Shown in pieces: positions 1 through 9,749 of a stretch of DNA of 64,000 nt. Below the pieces are notes generated by a model that ran no database searches, was not told the origin of the DNA, and was given only the letters and a program-made list of their open reading frames with translations. Each line of letters begins with the position of its first letter. The first letter of the stretch is position 1. The stretch comes from Raffaelea ambrosiae (taxonomy: Eukaryota > Ascomycota > Sordariomycetes > Ophiostomatales > Ophiostomataceae): contig PCDI01000003.1 of the NCBI GenBank assembly GCA_002778195.1, positions 186,001 through 250,000 on the forward strand. The letters run 5' to 3'. A program made the position numbers and the translations under genes.

Positions 1-2
1 CG

Positions 3-203
3 CAGGGGGGCGAGTGGTGGGTCGACGACGAGGCCCAGCTCTTCTGGACCTGGGACACGCCGGAGCTCGTGGCCCGCAAGTTCCAGGAGATTGTCACGGC
101 CCGCGGACTGGGCGGTGTCATGGCCTGGAGCCTGGCCGAGGACAGCAAAGACTGGAGTCTGCTCAAGGCCATGCAGGATGGCGTGGCCAGTCTCACGGCG
201 TAA
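3..203 (+). CDS. GH18 chitinase, 3' end only
   Basis: Only the last 66 codons are inside the window; the frame is open from the left edge and stops at TAA 201-203. The visible peptide runs WWVDDEAQLFWTWDTPELV, then the stretch GLGGVMAWSLAEDS near the end. That Met-Ala-Trp-Ser-Leu segment is the final beta strand of the GH18 TIM barrel, whose Trp forms the floor of the substrate pocket in chitinases. From the family, the enzyme would hydrolyse beta-1,4 N-acetylglucosamine chains in fungal wall remodelling or nutrient capture. The catalytic DxxDxDxE motif, signal peptide and any chitin-binding domains lie outside the window, so secretion and subclass cannot be judged. No sign of decay is seen in this fragment. 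Confidence 0.85.
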   Translation, partial: QGGEWWVDDEAQLFWTWDTPELVARKFQEIVTARGLGGVMAWSLAEDSKDWSLLKAMQDGVASLTA

Positions 204-435
204 GGGTTGCACAGATTCACCGGGTTCCGCTTGCAGATGAGACAACGGTATGCCAAAGGAACCCCCCTTGGGGAATGGCCCAGCTTAGTTCCATGTGAAA
301 AAAAAAAGAAAAAAGACAGTGACAAAGTTCTGTTGCTGAAAAACGTTTCCTATGCTCCGTGTTCCCAGCGACTTCCAATTCGAATACATGAAATCCTTCT
401 TGTCAATTCAAGATCAATGTTGATCATAGATGCCC

Positions 436-834
436 CTATTTATCGTACTTGTGGAAAACCTTGATGATCACTTGCCAGGTCCCGTCAATCTTGATCAGGG
501 TCAGAAGGTCGGTAAAGTTCAATTCGGGGGCACCCCCTTCCATGTCTACCCGGACGACAGCCGTGGTCTGGGTCATGGCCAGGATATCACTCCGCGTCTT
601 CATGTTCGGCGACCCGCCGAGCTTCTCGAGGACGTCGTAGAGTAGGCTGATGGGGCCGGCCATCATGCCATCAGACGTGGGCGGCTTGTTGAGCCCATAT
701 ATGGTGGCCTCCGTGTGGAAAGCCTCGGCGCAAACCTGAACGCTGCCAACGCGGAGCCCTTCGACGTACTTGTCGACCGTCTCGATCACGGCATGGTAGT
801 CGCACGTCGGCACAACTTTGATGTTGGCGGCCAT
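436..834 (-). CDS. Putative lumazine-binding / NTF2-fold small protein
   Basis: A single-exon 132-aa protein if translation starts at the ATG at 834 (MAANIKVVPTCDYHAVIE). The frame stays open further upstream to 975, but the extra residues look like translated leader, so I prefer the shorter form, which matches the usual 120-140 aa of the family. The order helix with YVEGLRVGS, then FHTEATIYG, then a C-terminal strand set with GTWQVIIKVFHKY is the pattern of the SnoaL/NTF2 superfamily, specifically the 'putative lumazine-binding' (Lumazine_bd_2) group. These are cone-shaped cytosolic domains that bind small ligands; no enzymatic role can be assigned from sequence. A TATA-like element lies about 200 nt upstream. 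The fold is fairly secure; the function is unknown. Confidence 0.7.
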   Translation of the reverse strand: MAANIKVVPTCDYHAVIETVDKYVEGLRVGSVQVCAEAFHTEATIYGLNKPPTSDGMMAGPISLLYDVLEKLGGSPNMKTRSDILAMTQTTAVVRVDMEGGAPELNFTDLLTLIKIDGTWQVIIKVFHKYDK

Positions 835-1546
835 TCTCCTGTTTGAAAGCAGCATCATTAGCTTGATGAGTCTCGCTACAGACCATTGCAGGATGTCCAA
901 CACATACTCTGCGTTGCCAACCGTGTTGGTGGAAATAGAGGTTTGTCTTTCGAAAGGACTTGCGTGTTGCCGCAAAACTGGCTCGTGTCAGCCGTCGATC
1001 GCAAAGCTTCACATTGGCATGGTACCCGCTACTTATATAGTTCTTGCGCATGCTACACCGGTGCTATTCATTTTTCATCGAAATTGCACATCTGTTGGAG
1101 GCACTGAGGCTCGTGTTTGGATTTGTCGACAAGGAACCACTGTACGCTGATATGCATACGCGCTGATACAAGCCACACTTACGTGAGGTCTTGGCTCGTG
1201 CCCGAGAAGGAGACCAGGAACAGCCATCAACCAATCCGCGGAGAGTTCCAGGTTGTGTTCACACGTAAGACTGCAAGCAAGGCCGTCATACCCTTTTTCA
1301 TGATCGCGCAAGATCCCACCGAGCCTGGTATGATTTCTCGCCCGCGTGTCGCCGAGAAATATGTCCTCGCATAAGCTCAGCGCCAAGAGAGCCGAAGGCG
1401 TCCTGGGACCATGTGCTGCCACCAGCCATTGGGGTAAAAGAACAGGATTCGTTTCTTGTCACCAGAACTTTCGTCCTCGATTGCCTAGATGGATTTTATT
1501 TTGTTCTATTTCATTTCATTTTATTTCATATTGTTTCTCTTCTGAC
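835..1546. other. Intergenic, upstream of the lumazine-like gene
   Basis: About 0.7 kb between two minus-strand genes. It holds the TATA-like element near 1031 and a T-rich tract at about 1495-1540 just past the stop of the isochorismatase-family gene. No further gene is supported. Confidence 0.5.
1031..1039 (-). promoter_or_regulatory. TATA-like box upstream of the lumazine-binding-like gene
   Basis: On the minus strand the sequence reads ACTATATAAGTAG, about 200 nt upstream of the chosen ATG at 834. The position suits a fungal core promoter with a leader of roughly 150 nt, but no transcript evidence is available. Confidence 0.35.
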
Positions 1547-2338
1547 TCAGACTCTGGGCGTATGGGTTTCCAAGAGGTGGAAAATCTCCTCCTCTGACCG
1601 GACCTCCGAGAACTTCTGGTCCATGTCGAACAGATTGCTGTCATGGATGGCTTGGTGGCGATCTCCACATGCCTCGCGCACAACATACGGGTTGAACCCA
1701 TGCTGCATGGCATCCAAAACAGTCGCCCGAACACAGCCTGACGTAGAAAAGCCACAGCAGACCAGCGTGTCGCAGCCGAGACTGGTGAGCACGCTTGGCA
1801 AACTGGTGCCGAAGAAGCTGCTGCTGTACTGCTTGATGACCACGACCTCGTCCGCGCGCGGCTGGCAGCCAGCGGCAAACTCGCGAAACGGGTTGCCTTC
1901 GTCGTAGGCATTGAGGACCCTGGGCAGTTTGTATCTGTACCAGTTGCCCCCGTTGTTGCCGTTCTTTGTGCTGTAGCAGACAGATGAAAAGACGACCGGA
2001 ACGCCGAGTCCGCGGCACTTTGCAATGGTCCGCACAATGGCCTCACGGGCTCTCTCGAACCGGTCCGGCGCATACAGGGGGCAGTTCGGGTCGAGGAACC
2101 CGTGTACGGCATCGATGACGAGAAGCACAGGCCGGTTGCCAAAGGGAAGCTGGTCTTTGCCATAGCAATGGGCGTAGTTTTCTGTGTTCTGGAAGTCAAT
2201 CACCACCAGACGCCGCACCGTGGAGGATGCCAGACAGGCGGCAAACATACCTGCCAGGTGTTTGTATCCTTCCATGTTGTCGTGTGATCCACTATGCCAT
2301 GCCGATATGTTGCGGGGCGGGTAGCAATCAAACACCAC
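1547..2338 (-). CDS. Isochorismatase-family cysteine hydrolase
   Basis: The open frame is 263 aa; an internal Met (MEGYKHLAG, ATG ending at 2278) is the more likely start, giving 243 aa. The family signature is complete: the catalytic Asp lies in RPVLLVIDAVHGF, the Lys in VVVIKQYSSSFFGT and the nucleophilic Cys in FSTSGCVRATVLDA. That is the Asp-Lys-Cys triad of the isochorismatase/N-carbamoylsarcosine amidase superfamily. The motif FGNRPVLLVID and the length fit the N-carbamoylsarcosine-amidase-like fungal subgroup, so hydrolysis of a small amide is the best guess; the substrate is not determined. A perfect GTATGT donor follows codon 29 of the open frame, with CAG 62 nt later. Removing that segment breaks the frame, so I leave it unspliced; the N-terminus is the least certain part. 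Confidence 0.8.
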   Translation of the reverse strand: MVFDCYPPRNISAWHSGSHDNMEGYKHLAGMFAACLASSTVRRLVVIDFQNTENYAHCYGKDQLPFGNRPVLLVIDAVHGFLDPNCPLYAPDRFERAREAIVRTIAKCRGLGVPVVFSSVCYSTKNGNNGGNWYRYKLPRVLNAYDEGNPFREFAAGCQPRADEVVVIKQYSSSFFGTSLPSVLTSLGCDTLVCCGFSTSGCVRATVLDAMQHGFNPYVVREACGDRHQAIHDSNLFDMDQKFSEVRSEEEIFHLLETHTPRV

Positions 2339-2823
2339 CTGTACACACTTTTTCGTCCGTTTCTTTTCTTTTCTCTTTTCTACAGGCAGCTCGGCCGATT
2401 TCTTGCACGTTTCGGGATTCTGACGACCACGATAGGTATCTCACGGAATTCCGATGCGGAAGATAAGGCCGTGTCGATATTCACGCCCACTTGCCTCTTT
2501 GGAACAAATGGACAGGGACTTGGCTGGCACGGGTGCGCCGCGCCGTGTTCTTATCAGAGGGACCGCCGGCCGTCGTATTCGACGCCCCGTGAGAGCCAGA
2601 AAGGATGCAGTCGCTATCAAGACAACGACGATAGGCCGGGGCGTGGATCGGCGATTTGGGTGGCCCCTGCAGACGCCGGAAAGACGTATTAAAATACCCG
2701 ACCGGACGATGCTTGTCCAATAGTTGGCAGCTTCTGCAACGTCCTCGCTCCGGGCTACCAAGACTGCTCTCCAGCCCTGTACGGATCGACACCAAGCTTG
2801 ACCCAACAACACCTCCCCTCATC
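2339..2823. other. Shared promoter region, hydrolase / urea symporter
   Basis: About 0.5 kb between the divergently transcribed hydrolase (minus) and symporter (plus). A T/C-rich stretch at about 2345-2390 is typical of fungal promoters. No GATA cluster or other operator can be claimed by eye. Confidence 0.45.
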
Positions 2824-5172
2824 ATGGCCGCAGGCACTCTGCAAGTGCTGGAACCCGGCGTGGGCTACGGCCTGGTGGCCGGGCTGGGCGCTGCGTTTTG
2901 TGTGATTATGATCTTGCTTACCATTGTGCAGAACCGCTATGGGCAGTACAATACCTTCAAGTCCACGGAAGAATTCAACGCAGCGTCGCGATCGGTCAAA
3001 CCGGGTATGTCTCTGTGGCGTAGCAGGAACGCACCACCGTTGCTGCGGTCTAACTGGCAGCCTAGGCATGATTGCGTCTGGCATCGTGTCGAGCTGGACG
3101 CACGCGACGACGCTCTTGACGTCCTGCACGCTGGCCTACAGCTACGGCATTGGCGGTGGCCTGTGGTACGGCTCGGTGGGCACAAGCAGCACGCTGCTCT
3201 TTGCCTGCACGGCCTACCGCGTGAAGCAGAGCGCCAACAATGCGCACACCTTTCCCGGTAAGGCCAGGGGACGATGGGCGAACAAGCGCAGCGGCAGAAC
3301 GGACTGGTCTAATGCTCTCTCCACAGAGATCGTCATGGCCCGGCATGGCCCCCTTGCGCACAAAATCTTCACGCTGTTCGGTCTCTTCACGAATGTGATC
3401 AACGGCTCGGCGCTCTTGACGGGCGGCTGTGGCGTGTTTGCGGCGCTGTCGGGAATGAACATCTGGGCTTCCTATTTCATTCTCATCCTGGCCGTCCAGT
3501 CGTACATTGTGGTGGGCGGTCTTCGGTCCACGTTCATCTGCGACTACCTCCACACGTCCTTTCTGTTCGCCTGCATCCTCACGTTCATGTTCACCGTGTA
3601 CGCCGTGCACCCCGACGTCGGCTCCCCCGAGGCGCTGTACAAGCTGCTGGTCCAGCAGGCGGAGACCGGCATCCGGGCCGACTCGTACAACGGGTCGTAC
3701 CTGACCGTCAAGTCCCTGGATGGCCTCGTGACGGCCATGACCCTTCTCCTGGGCAGCCAGTCGGCGGTGTGGACCGACCAGGCATACTGGCAGCGCGTGA
3801 TTGCATCGGACCCGCGCACAGCCGTCCGCGGCTATGTTCTCGGCAGCGTGGCGGTAGGTCACCCTTCGGGCACTGGGTGGCACTGTCGATGCTGAGCCGC
3901 TGACCCTTCTCCGCAGTGGTATGCGATCCCGTTCGCCATGGCGAACTGCCTGGGCCTGGCGGCCGCCGCTCTCCAGAACTCGGCGATCTTTCCCGTGCAG
4001 CTCACGACGACCCAGGTCAACAACGCGCTCGCGGCCCCGGCGGCGGCCATTGCGTTGCTGGGCAAGAACGGGGCCGCGCTGATCATCGTGCTGCTGTTCA
4101 TGGCCGTGACCTCGTCGACGTCGGCCGAGAGCATCGCGGCCAGCTCCCTGATGACCTTTGACGTGTACAAGGCGTATGTCAACCCGAAAGCGAAGACCAA
4201 GACGCTGCTCTGGGCCTCCATCGTGGGGCTCTTTGGTACGTGCGGCCGCATGATGAGTACAATCCATATACAGCCCGTCCCTAGACACTAACATCGCGAC
4301 CACCAGTCTACGGCGCCGTTCTGGCGGCCGTCTGCTGCATCTTCAACGCCGTCGGCATCTCGCTCAGCTTTCTGGTCAAGATCTTCGGCTGCCTGATGGG
4401 CGGCGGCACGTTCCCCATGGCGGCCATTGTGCTGTGGGACGGCACGAGCACGCTCGCCGCGCAGGCCAGCCCCGTCCTCGGCCTCTGCAGCGGTCTCGTC
4501 GCCTGGATGGTCACGACACAGTGTCGGTCGGGCCGGATCACGGTGGCCACCTTGGGCGACGCGTACAACTCGCTGGCCGGCGACAGTGCCGCCCTGGGCG
4601 TGGGGCTGGTGTCCGTCGTGGTGCTCTCGCTGCTGTTCCCGGCCCAGCACCCGACCGTGCTCGAGGCCGTCGCCAGCGAGGACGCCCACGCGGCGGACAG
4701 CGAGAAGAACGACGGCGACATGGAGAAGGCGGACGACGCCGACGGCCAGAAAACAATGCCGGGCGGCGCGGTTTCTGCGGTTTCTGCGGTGCCGGTCTAC
4801 AGCCCCGAGGAGGAGGACGGCGAGGCCAACAATGCGGTTGTGGCCCATTTCGCGCGCCCGCGCGAGCCTGTCGTGCCCGTGTCGGCGCTGACGCCCGAGG
4901 AGGTGCGCTCCCAGAAGATCCTCGCGTGGAGCGCGCTGGCCATTGGCGTGCTGGGGTTCGTGGTGCTGCTGCCGTTTACGCTGTACGGCACGGGCTATGT
5001 CTTCAGCCTGGGCTTCTTCAAGGCCTACGTGGCGGTGGCCTTTGTCTGGATCTGGAGCAGCTCGATCGTCTGCGTGCTGCTGCCGCTGTGGGAGTCACGG
5101 ACCGTCCTCGTGGACGTGGTGCAGGCCATGCTGGGCGACGCCATGGGTGGAAAAACAAAGCACTCGACGTGA
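2824..5172 (+). CDS. Urea active transporter, DUR3-like sodium:solute symporter
   Basis: Five exons (2824-3004, 3066-3257, 3327-3853, 3917-4235, 4307-5172) join in frame to 694 aa, the usual size of fungal DUR3 proteins. After splicing, the first junction reads SVKPG-MIASGIVSSWTHATTLL and the second NAHTFP-EIVMARHG, both close to the SSF (SLC5) urea-transporter consensus. About 14-15 hydrophobic spans are visible, with a long hydrophilic acidic loop near residues 525-590 before the last two membrane segments. The family imports urea by H+ or Na+ coupling at the plasma membrane and in fungi is induced under nitrogen limitation. The start ATG is the first in the conserved frame and is followed directly by the N-terminal transmembrane helix. 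Introns are 61-71 nt. The divergent partner is a putative amidase-type hydrolase, which would fit a nitrogen-acquisition theme. Polyamine transport by a DUR3 paralogue is the main alternative. Confidence 0.88.
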
Positions 5173-5942
5173 AAAACAAAGCATTTGATCCAATCACAAC
5201 AACACAAAAAACTCTTATCATTGCAAGCCGTCTCAGCCCTGGCTAGACTCTTTGGGGCCCGTCTGTTATCATCGCCCAGTGGAGAAGGAAAAAAGAAGAC
5301 GTGAACACACGACCATGGCGATTTTCCATGCGTCGCCGAGTAGAGCCCGCCTGGACGCAGATTGAGATGCCAGAATACCACGATCAGGGGAGGCTCGTCC
5401 CCATTGTATCGGACGCCGTAGCCCGTGTGATTCGCCAATTCCGGCAGAGATAGATAGCCGATCCCTGGGAGCGTCTGTCAGGGCCAGCAGTTAGCGACAG
5501 GGCAAATAGAAATAGTCCCCTGCAGACGCTCCACCCCAGCGCTCGTCTATGCGGCATTTCCTGCGAGGGGACCTGCGTTCCGGCCGCCCAGCCGGCCGAA
5601 AGCAGCTAGTCTGTGTGCCTGTGGCCCATAGCAACAGGGCGGCTCCCGCCGTTGGTCGCGAGCGATAGCATATGAGTTTTCGACGAAGCTGCCAAGCCCT
5701 GAGCTCTGAGCTCTGACTGCCCCAGAAACCGGGGAGCTCTCGTTCTCTTTTTCTCTTGCTATCCCCCCCCCTCCTCTTCCCCTCCGTTCTCCTGGTCTTC
5801 TTTGCTGTTTCTTTTCTTCTTCTTTTCTTTCGGACGGTTTGCAGCTGACTCTCCTTTTTGCCTGTACACCACACCTTGCCGCCTTTGGCCCCCTCGTCTC
5901 ATCTCCCCTTTTGTTGTCATTCCATCGAGGAGACAACCAGTC
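5173..5942. other. Intergenic with pyrimidine-rich promoter of the aminopeptidase
   Basis: About 0.77 kb between two plus-strand genes. A strongly C/T-rich tract at about 5738-5840 lies just before the aminopeptidase ATG, as is common in highly expressed fungal genes. Nothing else is recognised. Confidence 0.5.
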
Positions 5943-7547
5943 ATGGCCGGCTGGAAAGCTACCCTGGCCACGGCCCTGCTGGTCGGCAGCAGCTCAGCGG
6001 CCAAGCTGCCCCAGCTCTTCGACGCGCAGGTGCCTCTCGTCGTCCAAGACGTGCCCGTGGCGCCGTCGCACGCGCCGACCGCGCCGACCTTTGCCAACAA
6101 GACGAAGCCGCTCGTCGACTCGGAGCTCCTGCAGGCCGGCATCTTTGGCCCGCGCCTGCTGGGCCACGCCAAGGCGCTCTTCGGCATCTCCATGCGCAGC
6201 ATGAAGGAGTACAACCACCCGACCCGCGTCATTGGCAGCGGCGGCCACAACGGCACCCTCGACTACATCTACAAGATCGTCTCGTCGCTCGGCACCACCA
6301 AGGGGGCCCCCGGCGGCGACGGCTACTACCACGTCTGGAACCAGTCCTTCCCGGCCATCAACGGCAAGGTCTTCAGCGCCCGCCTCGTCCTCAACGACAC
6401 CGTCCCGGCCACCGCCGAGGCCATGCGCCTGACGCCGCCCACGCCCGACAGCGAGCCCGTCTCCGGCCCGCTGGTGCTCGTCGCCGGCGAGGGCTGCGCG
6501 GCCGCCGACTTCCCGGCCGCCGCCCAGGGCGCCATTGTCCTGATCCGCCGCGGCACCTGCCCCTTCTCCGACAAGTCCGAGCTCGCCGGCCAGGCCGGCG
6601 CCGTCGCCGCCGTGGTGTACAACAACGAGGACGGTCCGCTGGGCGGCACGCTCGGCGTGCCCTCGGACGACCAGGTGCCCACGTTTGGCCTGTCGGGCGC
6701 CGAGGCGGCGCCGTTTGTGGCGGCCCTGGGCGCGGGCGCCGCGCTCGACGGCGTGGCCTTTGTGGACGCGGAGGTCAAGGTCGTGATCACGACCAACATC
6801 CTGGCGCAGACGGTCGAGGGCGACCCGGACCACTGCGTCATGCTGGGCGGCCACAGCGACAGCGTCACCGAGGGCCCCGGCATCAACGACGACGGCTCCG
6901 GCAGCCTGTCGCTGCTCGAGATCGCCACCCAGCTGGCGCGCTACCGCGTCCACAACTGCGTCCGCTTCGCCTGGTGGGCCGCCGAGGAGGAGGGCCTGCT
7001 GGGCTCCGACTACTACGCGGCGACGCTGTCGCCCGAGGAGAACCTCAAGATCCGCCTGTTTATGGACTACGACATGCTCGCCAGCCCCAACTTTGCCTAC
7101 CAGATCTACAACGCCACCGACGCCGTCAACCCGGCCGGCTCCGAGGCCCTGCGCGACCTCTACGTCGACTGGTACGCCGCCCACGGCCTCAACTACACCT
7201 TTATTCCCTTTGACGGCCGCAGCGACTACGACGGCTTCATCCGCGCCGGCATCCCCGCCGGCGGCATCGCCACCGGCGCCGAGGGCATCAAGACCGAGGC
7301 CGAGGTCGCCATGTTCGGCGGCACCGCCGGCGCCTGGTACGACCCCTGCTACCACCAGCTGTGCGACGGCGTCGCCAACGTCAACCTGACCGCCTGGGAG
7401 CTCAACACCAAGCTGGTCGCCCACTCCGTCGCCACCTATGCGCGGTCGTTCGACGGCTTCCCCAACCGCACCCTCGAGGCCACCGCCGCCTCGGCGTCCG
7501 CCTACGGCCAGAGCGTCCGGTACCACGGCGGCAAGCTTGTTCGGTAA
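5943..7547 (+). CDS. Secreted M28 leucine aminopeptidase with PA domain
   Basis: A single exon of 534 aa. I start at the ATG that opens a signal peptide (MAGWKATLATALLVGSSSAA) rather than at an upstream in-frame ATG inside the C/T-rich leader. A protease-associated (PA) insertion spans roughly residues 170-275 (GCAAADFP, IVLIRRGTCPFSDKSELA). The M28 metallopeptidase core follows. Zinc ligands and the catalytic base are visible: GGHSDSV (His near 303), NDDGSGS (Asp near 316), WWAAEEEGLLGS (Glu-Glu near 349), DYDMLAS (Asp near 375), and a final His in YDPCYHQLCD. The enzyme removes N-terminal residues from peptides outside the cell. Length and order match aminopeptidase Y / Lap2-like fungal proteins. 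Codon use is strongly C-ending, suggesting high expression. The 3' end faces the LPMO-like gene tail to tail. Confidence 0.93.
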   Translation: MAGWKATLATALLVGSSSAAKLPQLFDAQVPLVVQDVPVAPSHAPTAPTFANKTKPLVDSELLQAGIFGPRLLGHAKALFGISMRSMKEYNHPTRVIGSGGHNGTLDYIYKIVSSLGTTKGAPGGDGYYHVWNQSFPAINGKVFSARLVLNDTVPATAEAMRLTPPTPDSEPVSGPLVLVAGEGCAAADFPAAAQGAIVLIRRGTCPFSDKSELAGQAGAVAAVVYNNEDGPLGGTLGVPSDDQVPTFGLSGAEAAPFVAALGAGAALDGVAFVDAEVKVVITTNILAQTVEGDPDHCVMLGGHSDSVTEGPGINDDGSGSLSLLEIATQLARYRVHNCVRFAWWAAEEEGLLGSDYYAATLSPEENLKIRLFMDYDMLASPNFAYQIYNATDAVNPAGSEALRDLYVDWYAAHGLNYTFIPFDGRSDYDGFIRAGIPAGGIATGAEGIKTEAEVAMFGGTAGAWYDPCYHQLCDGVANVNLTAWELNTKLVAHSVATYARSFDGFPNRTLEATAASASAYGQSVRYHGGKLVR

Positions 7548-7761
7548 ACGTACGACAGGGAGAGAGAGCAATCACGGCGAGGGTGTACGGAGTTGTGGGA
7601 TGGGTCGATGGTTGCGAAACATTTTTATGTGAACGGTGTGTAATCTAGATACATGGGGGGGCGCGCATAGAATTGAATTTGCAATGATACCAAGACAAAC
7701 GGACAACCACCGTTCCTTCCTGCCAACTGGACGACATAGGGCCCCCATACATATCCACGAT

Positions 7762-8408
7762 CTAGGCCTTGAATTTCTTGGCCGCGGGCGTGGTGAAGTC
7801 CACGCACGATTCGTAGGTCTGTCCTTGGCCGAGCCAGTACCATTGCAGGACCTAGTGAGTTCATGTCAGCACAGGGGCCCCCGGCACAGCGGGACACGGC
7901 ATCCTGGGGGTTGGCTTACGCATTGCCCGGCCGTCGTGCACTTGTCGCCCAGCTCGGGAATGGTGACGCTGAAGCTGGTCTGGTCCTTGGGCGGGCTCAG
8001 CGAGGCGGCGTAGTTGTCCGGCCAGTCCAGCAGCGGCGTGCCCAGAACGGCGTTGGTGGCCGTGTCCACCACCGAGACGTTGGCGTAGCCCTTGTGCGGG
8101 ATGCGGATGTACACCTCCATGGCCACCTTGTCGCCCGGCTTGTACGACTGCACCTGGCTCTTGTTGTCGTCGAACTGGAAGCCCTTGCACAGGTACAGGT
8201 TGCACTTGGTCGCGTCCAGGCCCTTGTCCCACCCGGCCGAGCGCTTGAGGGCCTCGGGGTACGACGTGTTGTCCTGCTTGTAAAACGTGACCAGCGGCTG
8301 GCCGCAGACGGCCGCCGTGGCCGCGCCCGGCTCGCGCGTAGCCGGCTTGGTGACGAGGCCGTGGGCGTTGGCCAGGGCCGCAAGGCCGAGAAGGCCGAGA
8401 AGCTGCAT
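7762..8408 (-). CDS. Small secreted chitin-binding / LPMO-like protein
   Basis: Two exons (8408-7920 and 7851-7762) give 192 aa. The chosen ATG opens a signal peptide (MQLLGLLGLAALANA) that would be cleaved directly before His, giving mature HGLVTKPATREPG; an upstream in-frame ATG at 8450 would bury this peptide. An N-terminal His exposed after processing is the hallmark of copper 'histidine-brace' oxidases and Chitin_bind_3-type domains. Downstream, VYIRIPHKGYANVSVVDT and, across the intron, KCTTAGQC-VLQWYWLGQGQTYESCVDF match the fungal 'chitin-binding domain 3' proteins. About six Cys residues could form disulphides. Binding to or oxidative cleavage of chitin or another polysaccharide is a family inference; activity of this short subgroup is not established from sequence. 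The intron has a GTAAGC donor and ends CTAG. Confidence 0.8.
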
Positions 8409-9749
8409 GGTGGGTGTTGCGTTGTTTAGATGCCGCGGAATCGTGTGCACGTTTGTTCAGAGACTTTTTTATTTCCTTTCTCTTTTTTCGTTCGTCTTTC
8501 TTCACTGTGCTCTTCCACCCGGACAAGAAGGGAAGACTGCCCACGCCGCAGAGTCATCCGAGGAAGAGTGGCAATTAAGTATGCCGGCTGGAGACTCTCC
8601 TAGACTCTCCTCGGCCATTCGCCTGTTTATTTCTTCCGTTTCCTCGCGTCGATGTCCAGGCATTGGCCCGCAATCTCTCGGCATCTGGACCAGGCACAGC
8701 CTGTGTGTTGTGCCCAAGCACGGTATTTGGAATTCCAGCCTCGGAGGCCAGCAGCACTCTGGCTGTATTGCAATGTGTCGGTTTCTGGGCCACTGTGTCA
8801 TCAGCCGGAAAGTGCTGTTAATTGTTCCTGTTTAATCTAAAATGCAGGCCCCTCAATATCCAGACCGCGCAGCATTGACCACTGGCTTGTTTATCGTCAA
8901 CAACCCCATTTACAGTTGTTCCAAAAAACGACTGAATCATAAACGAGAAAAGGAAATACAACGGCCAGGCCTAGAGGGGGAGGATGCTGAAACAAAACGC
9001 ACTGACTGCTTGATGGCGCTTCTTTTTCTAGTGTTGTCTGTACAAAGTGGTGAACACAGAGCAGCGATAGGTAAGCGGCTCGCCTTCTCCCTTGCCTTAA
9101 CTTACACCGGCTCCCTTGCCGTGCTTCCGTCATCAACCACCCCCACGGGAGACACTCGTTCCGACTTGCCGTTCTTTTGCTGTTCCGAGCAATTGGCGTA
9201 ACAAGCAATACGAAAGCGACATTGGATAAATCGTGCAAAGTAACCGATATTTGTGAATACCATTAGTTTGACCGAAAAAGAAAACATAAAGTGACATTAA
9301 CCTTTTTGATCGGCATAATTTAAGCTTTTTGGTCACCACACTTCCCCATTTCTTTTGCTTCTTCTCTCCCCAAAGAATTTCCTGTCCCTCTGACCTCTTC
9401 TCATGCTGACTATGGTGCGCAACCCAAACAGGCGAGCACGTAGAATGCAACACAATAAAGGCACATTTTTAAAATATTCATATTGTTCCCTACTCAGCTG
9501 GTGATGCAATCAATCATTGTCTTTTTGCTATTACTGGAAGGGGGTGCTTTCTATGGAAGAAGCACGGACGGGCCTAGTCTATCATGAGCAGCCAGATGGG
9601 AAGCAAAGAAGACCCAGGCCAAGCAGCAGCGTGTACACGACATCGATTCCTCAATCCCATCGCTGCCACCATGCAGACCTCTTTGCCGAACCCTCTTCCC
9701 GGTTCTGGGCTCCTCACTCGGCTACGTGTTTTTCTCCTCCTCTCCCATA
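8409..9749. other. Intergenic region with a CorA-like relic
   Basis: About 1.3 kb between the LPMO-like gene and the sugar permease. No intact gene is supported. The stretch 9336-9412 resembles the 3' end of the CorA-like gene further right and is listed separately; the rest is AT-richer than the genes and unassigned. Confidence 0.5.
9336..9412 (-). pseudogene. Relic resembling the 3' coding end of a CorA-like gene
   Basis: About 77 bases align by eye to the last codons of the CorA-like gene at 13198-13274, including the GGGGAAGTGTG block at the stop. The minus-strand translation QHEKRSEGQE...EKKQKKWGSV parallels KEHEKRSKEQE...EKKRKNGEV of the complete gene. The match fades on both sides, and no upstream membrane segments are found, so this is at most a fragment of a lost paralogue. 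Convergent charged low-complexity coding is possible, but the nucleotide match argues for common descent. Confidence 0.4.

Noticed and set aside
2217..2278. A 62-nt intron near the start of the isochorismatase-family gene
   Set aside because: Donor GTATGT and acceptor CAG are good, but removing it shifts the frame away from the conserved FGNRPVLLVID region, and no alternative in-frame upstream start was found.
3062..4303. A 413-codon minus-strand frame through the urea symporter
   Set aside because: It crosses four clear introns of the opposite strand and has an Arg/His/Gly-rich antisense composition.
5994..7571. A 525-codon open frame on the minus strand opposite the aminopeptidase
   Set aside because: It is the antisense shadow of a GC-rich, C-ending coding region; its Val/Gly/Ala-only composition has no motifs, while the plus strand encodes a complete M28 enzyme.
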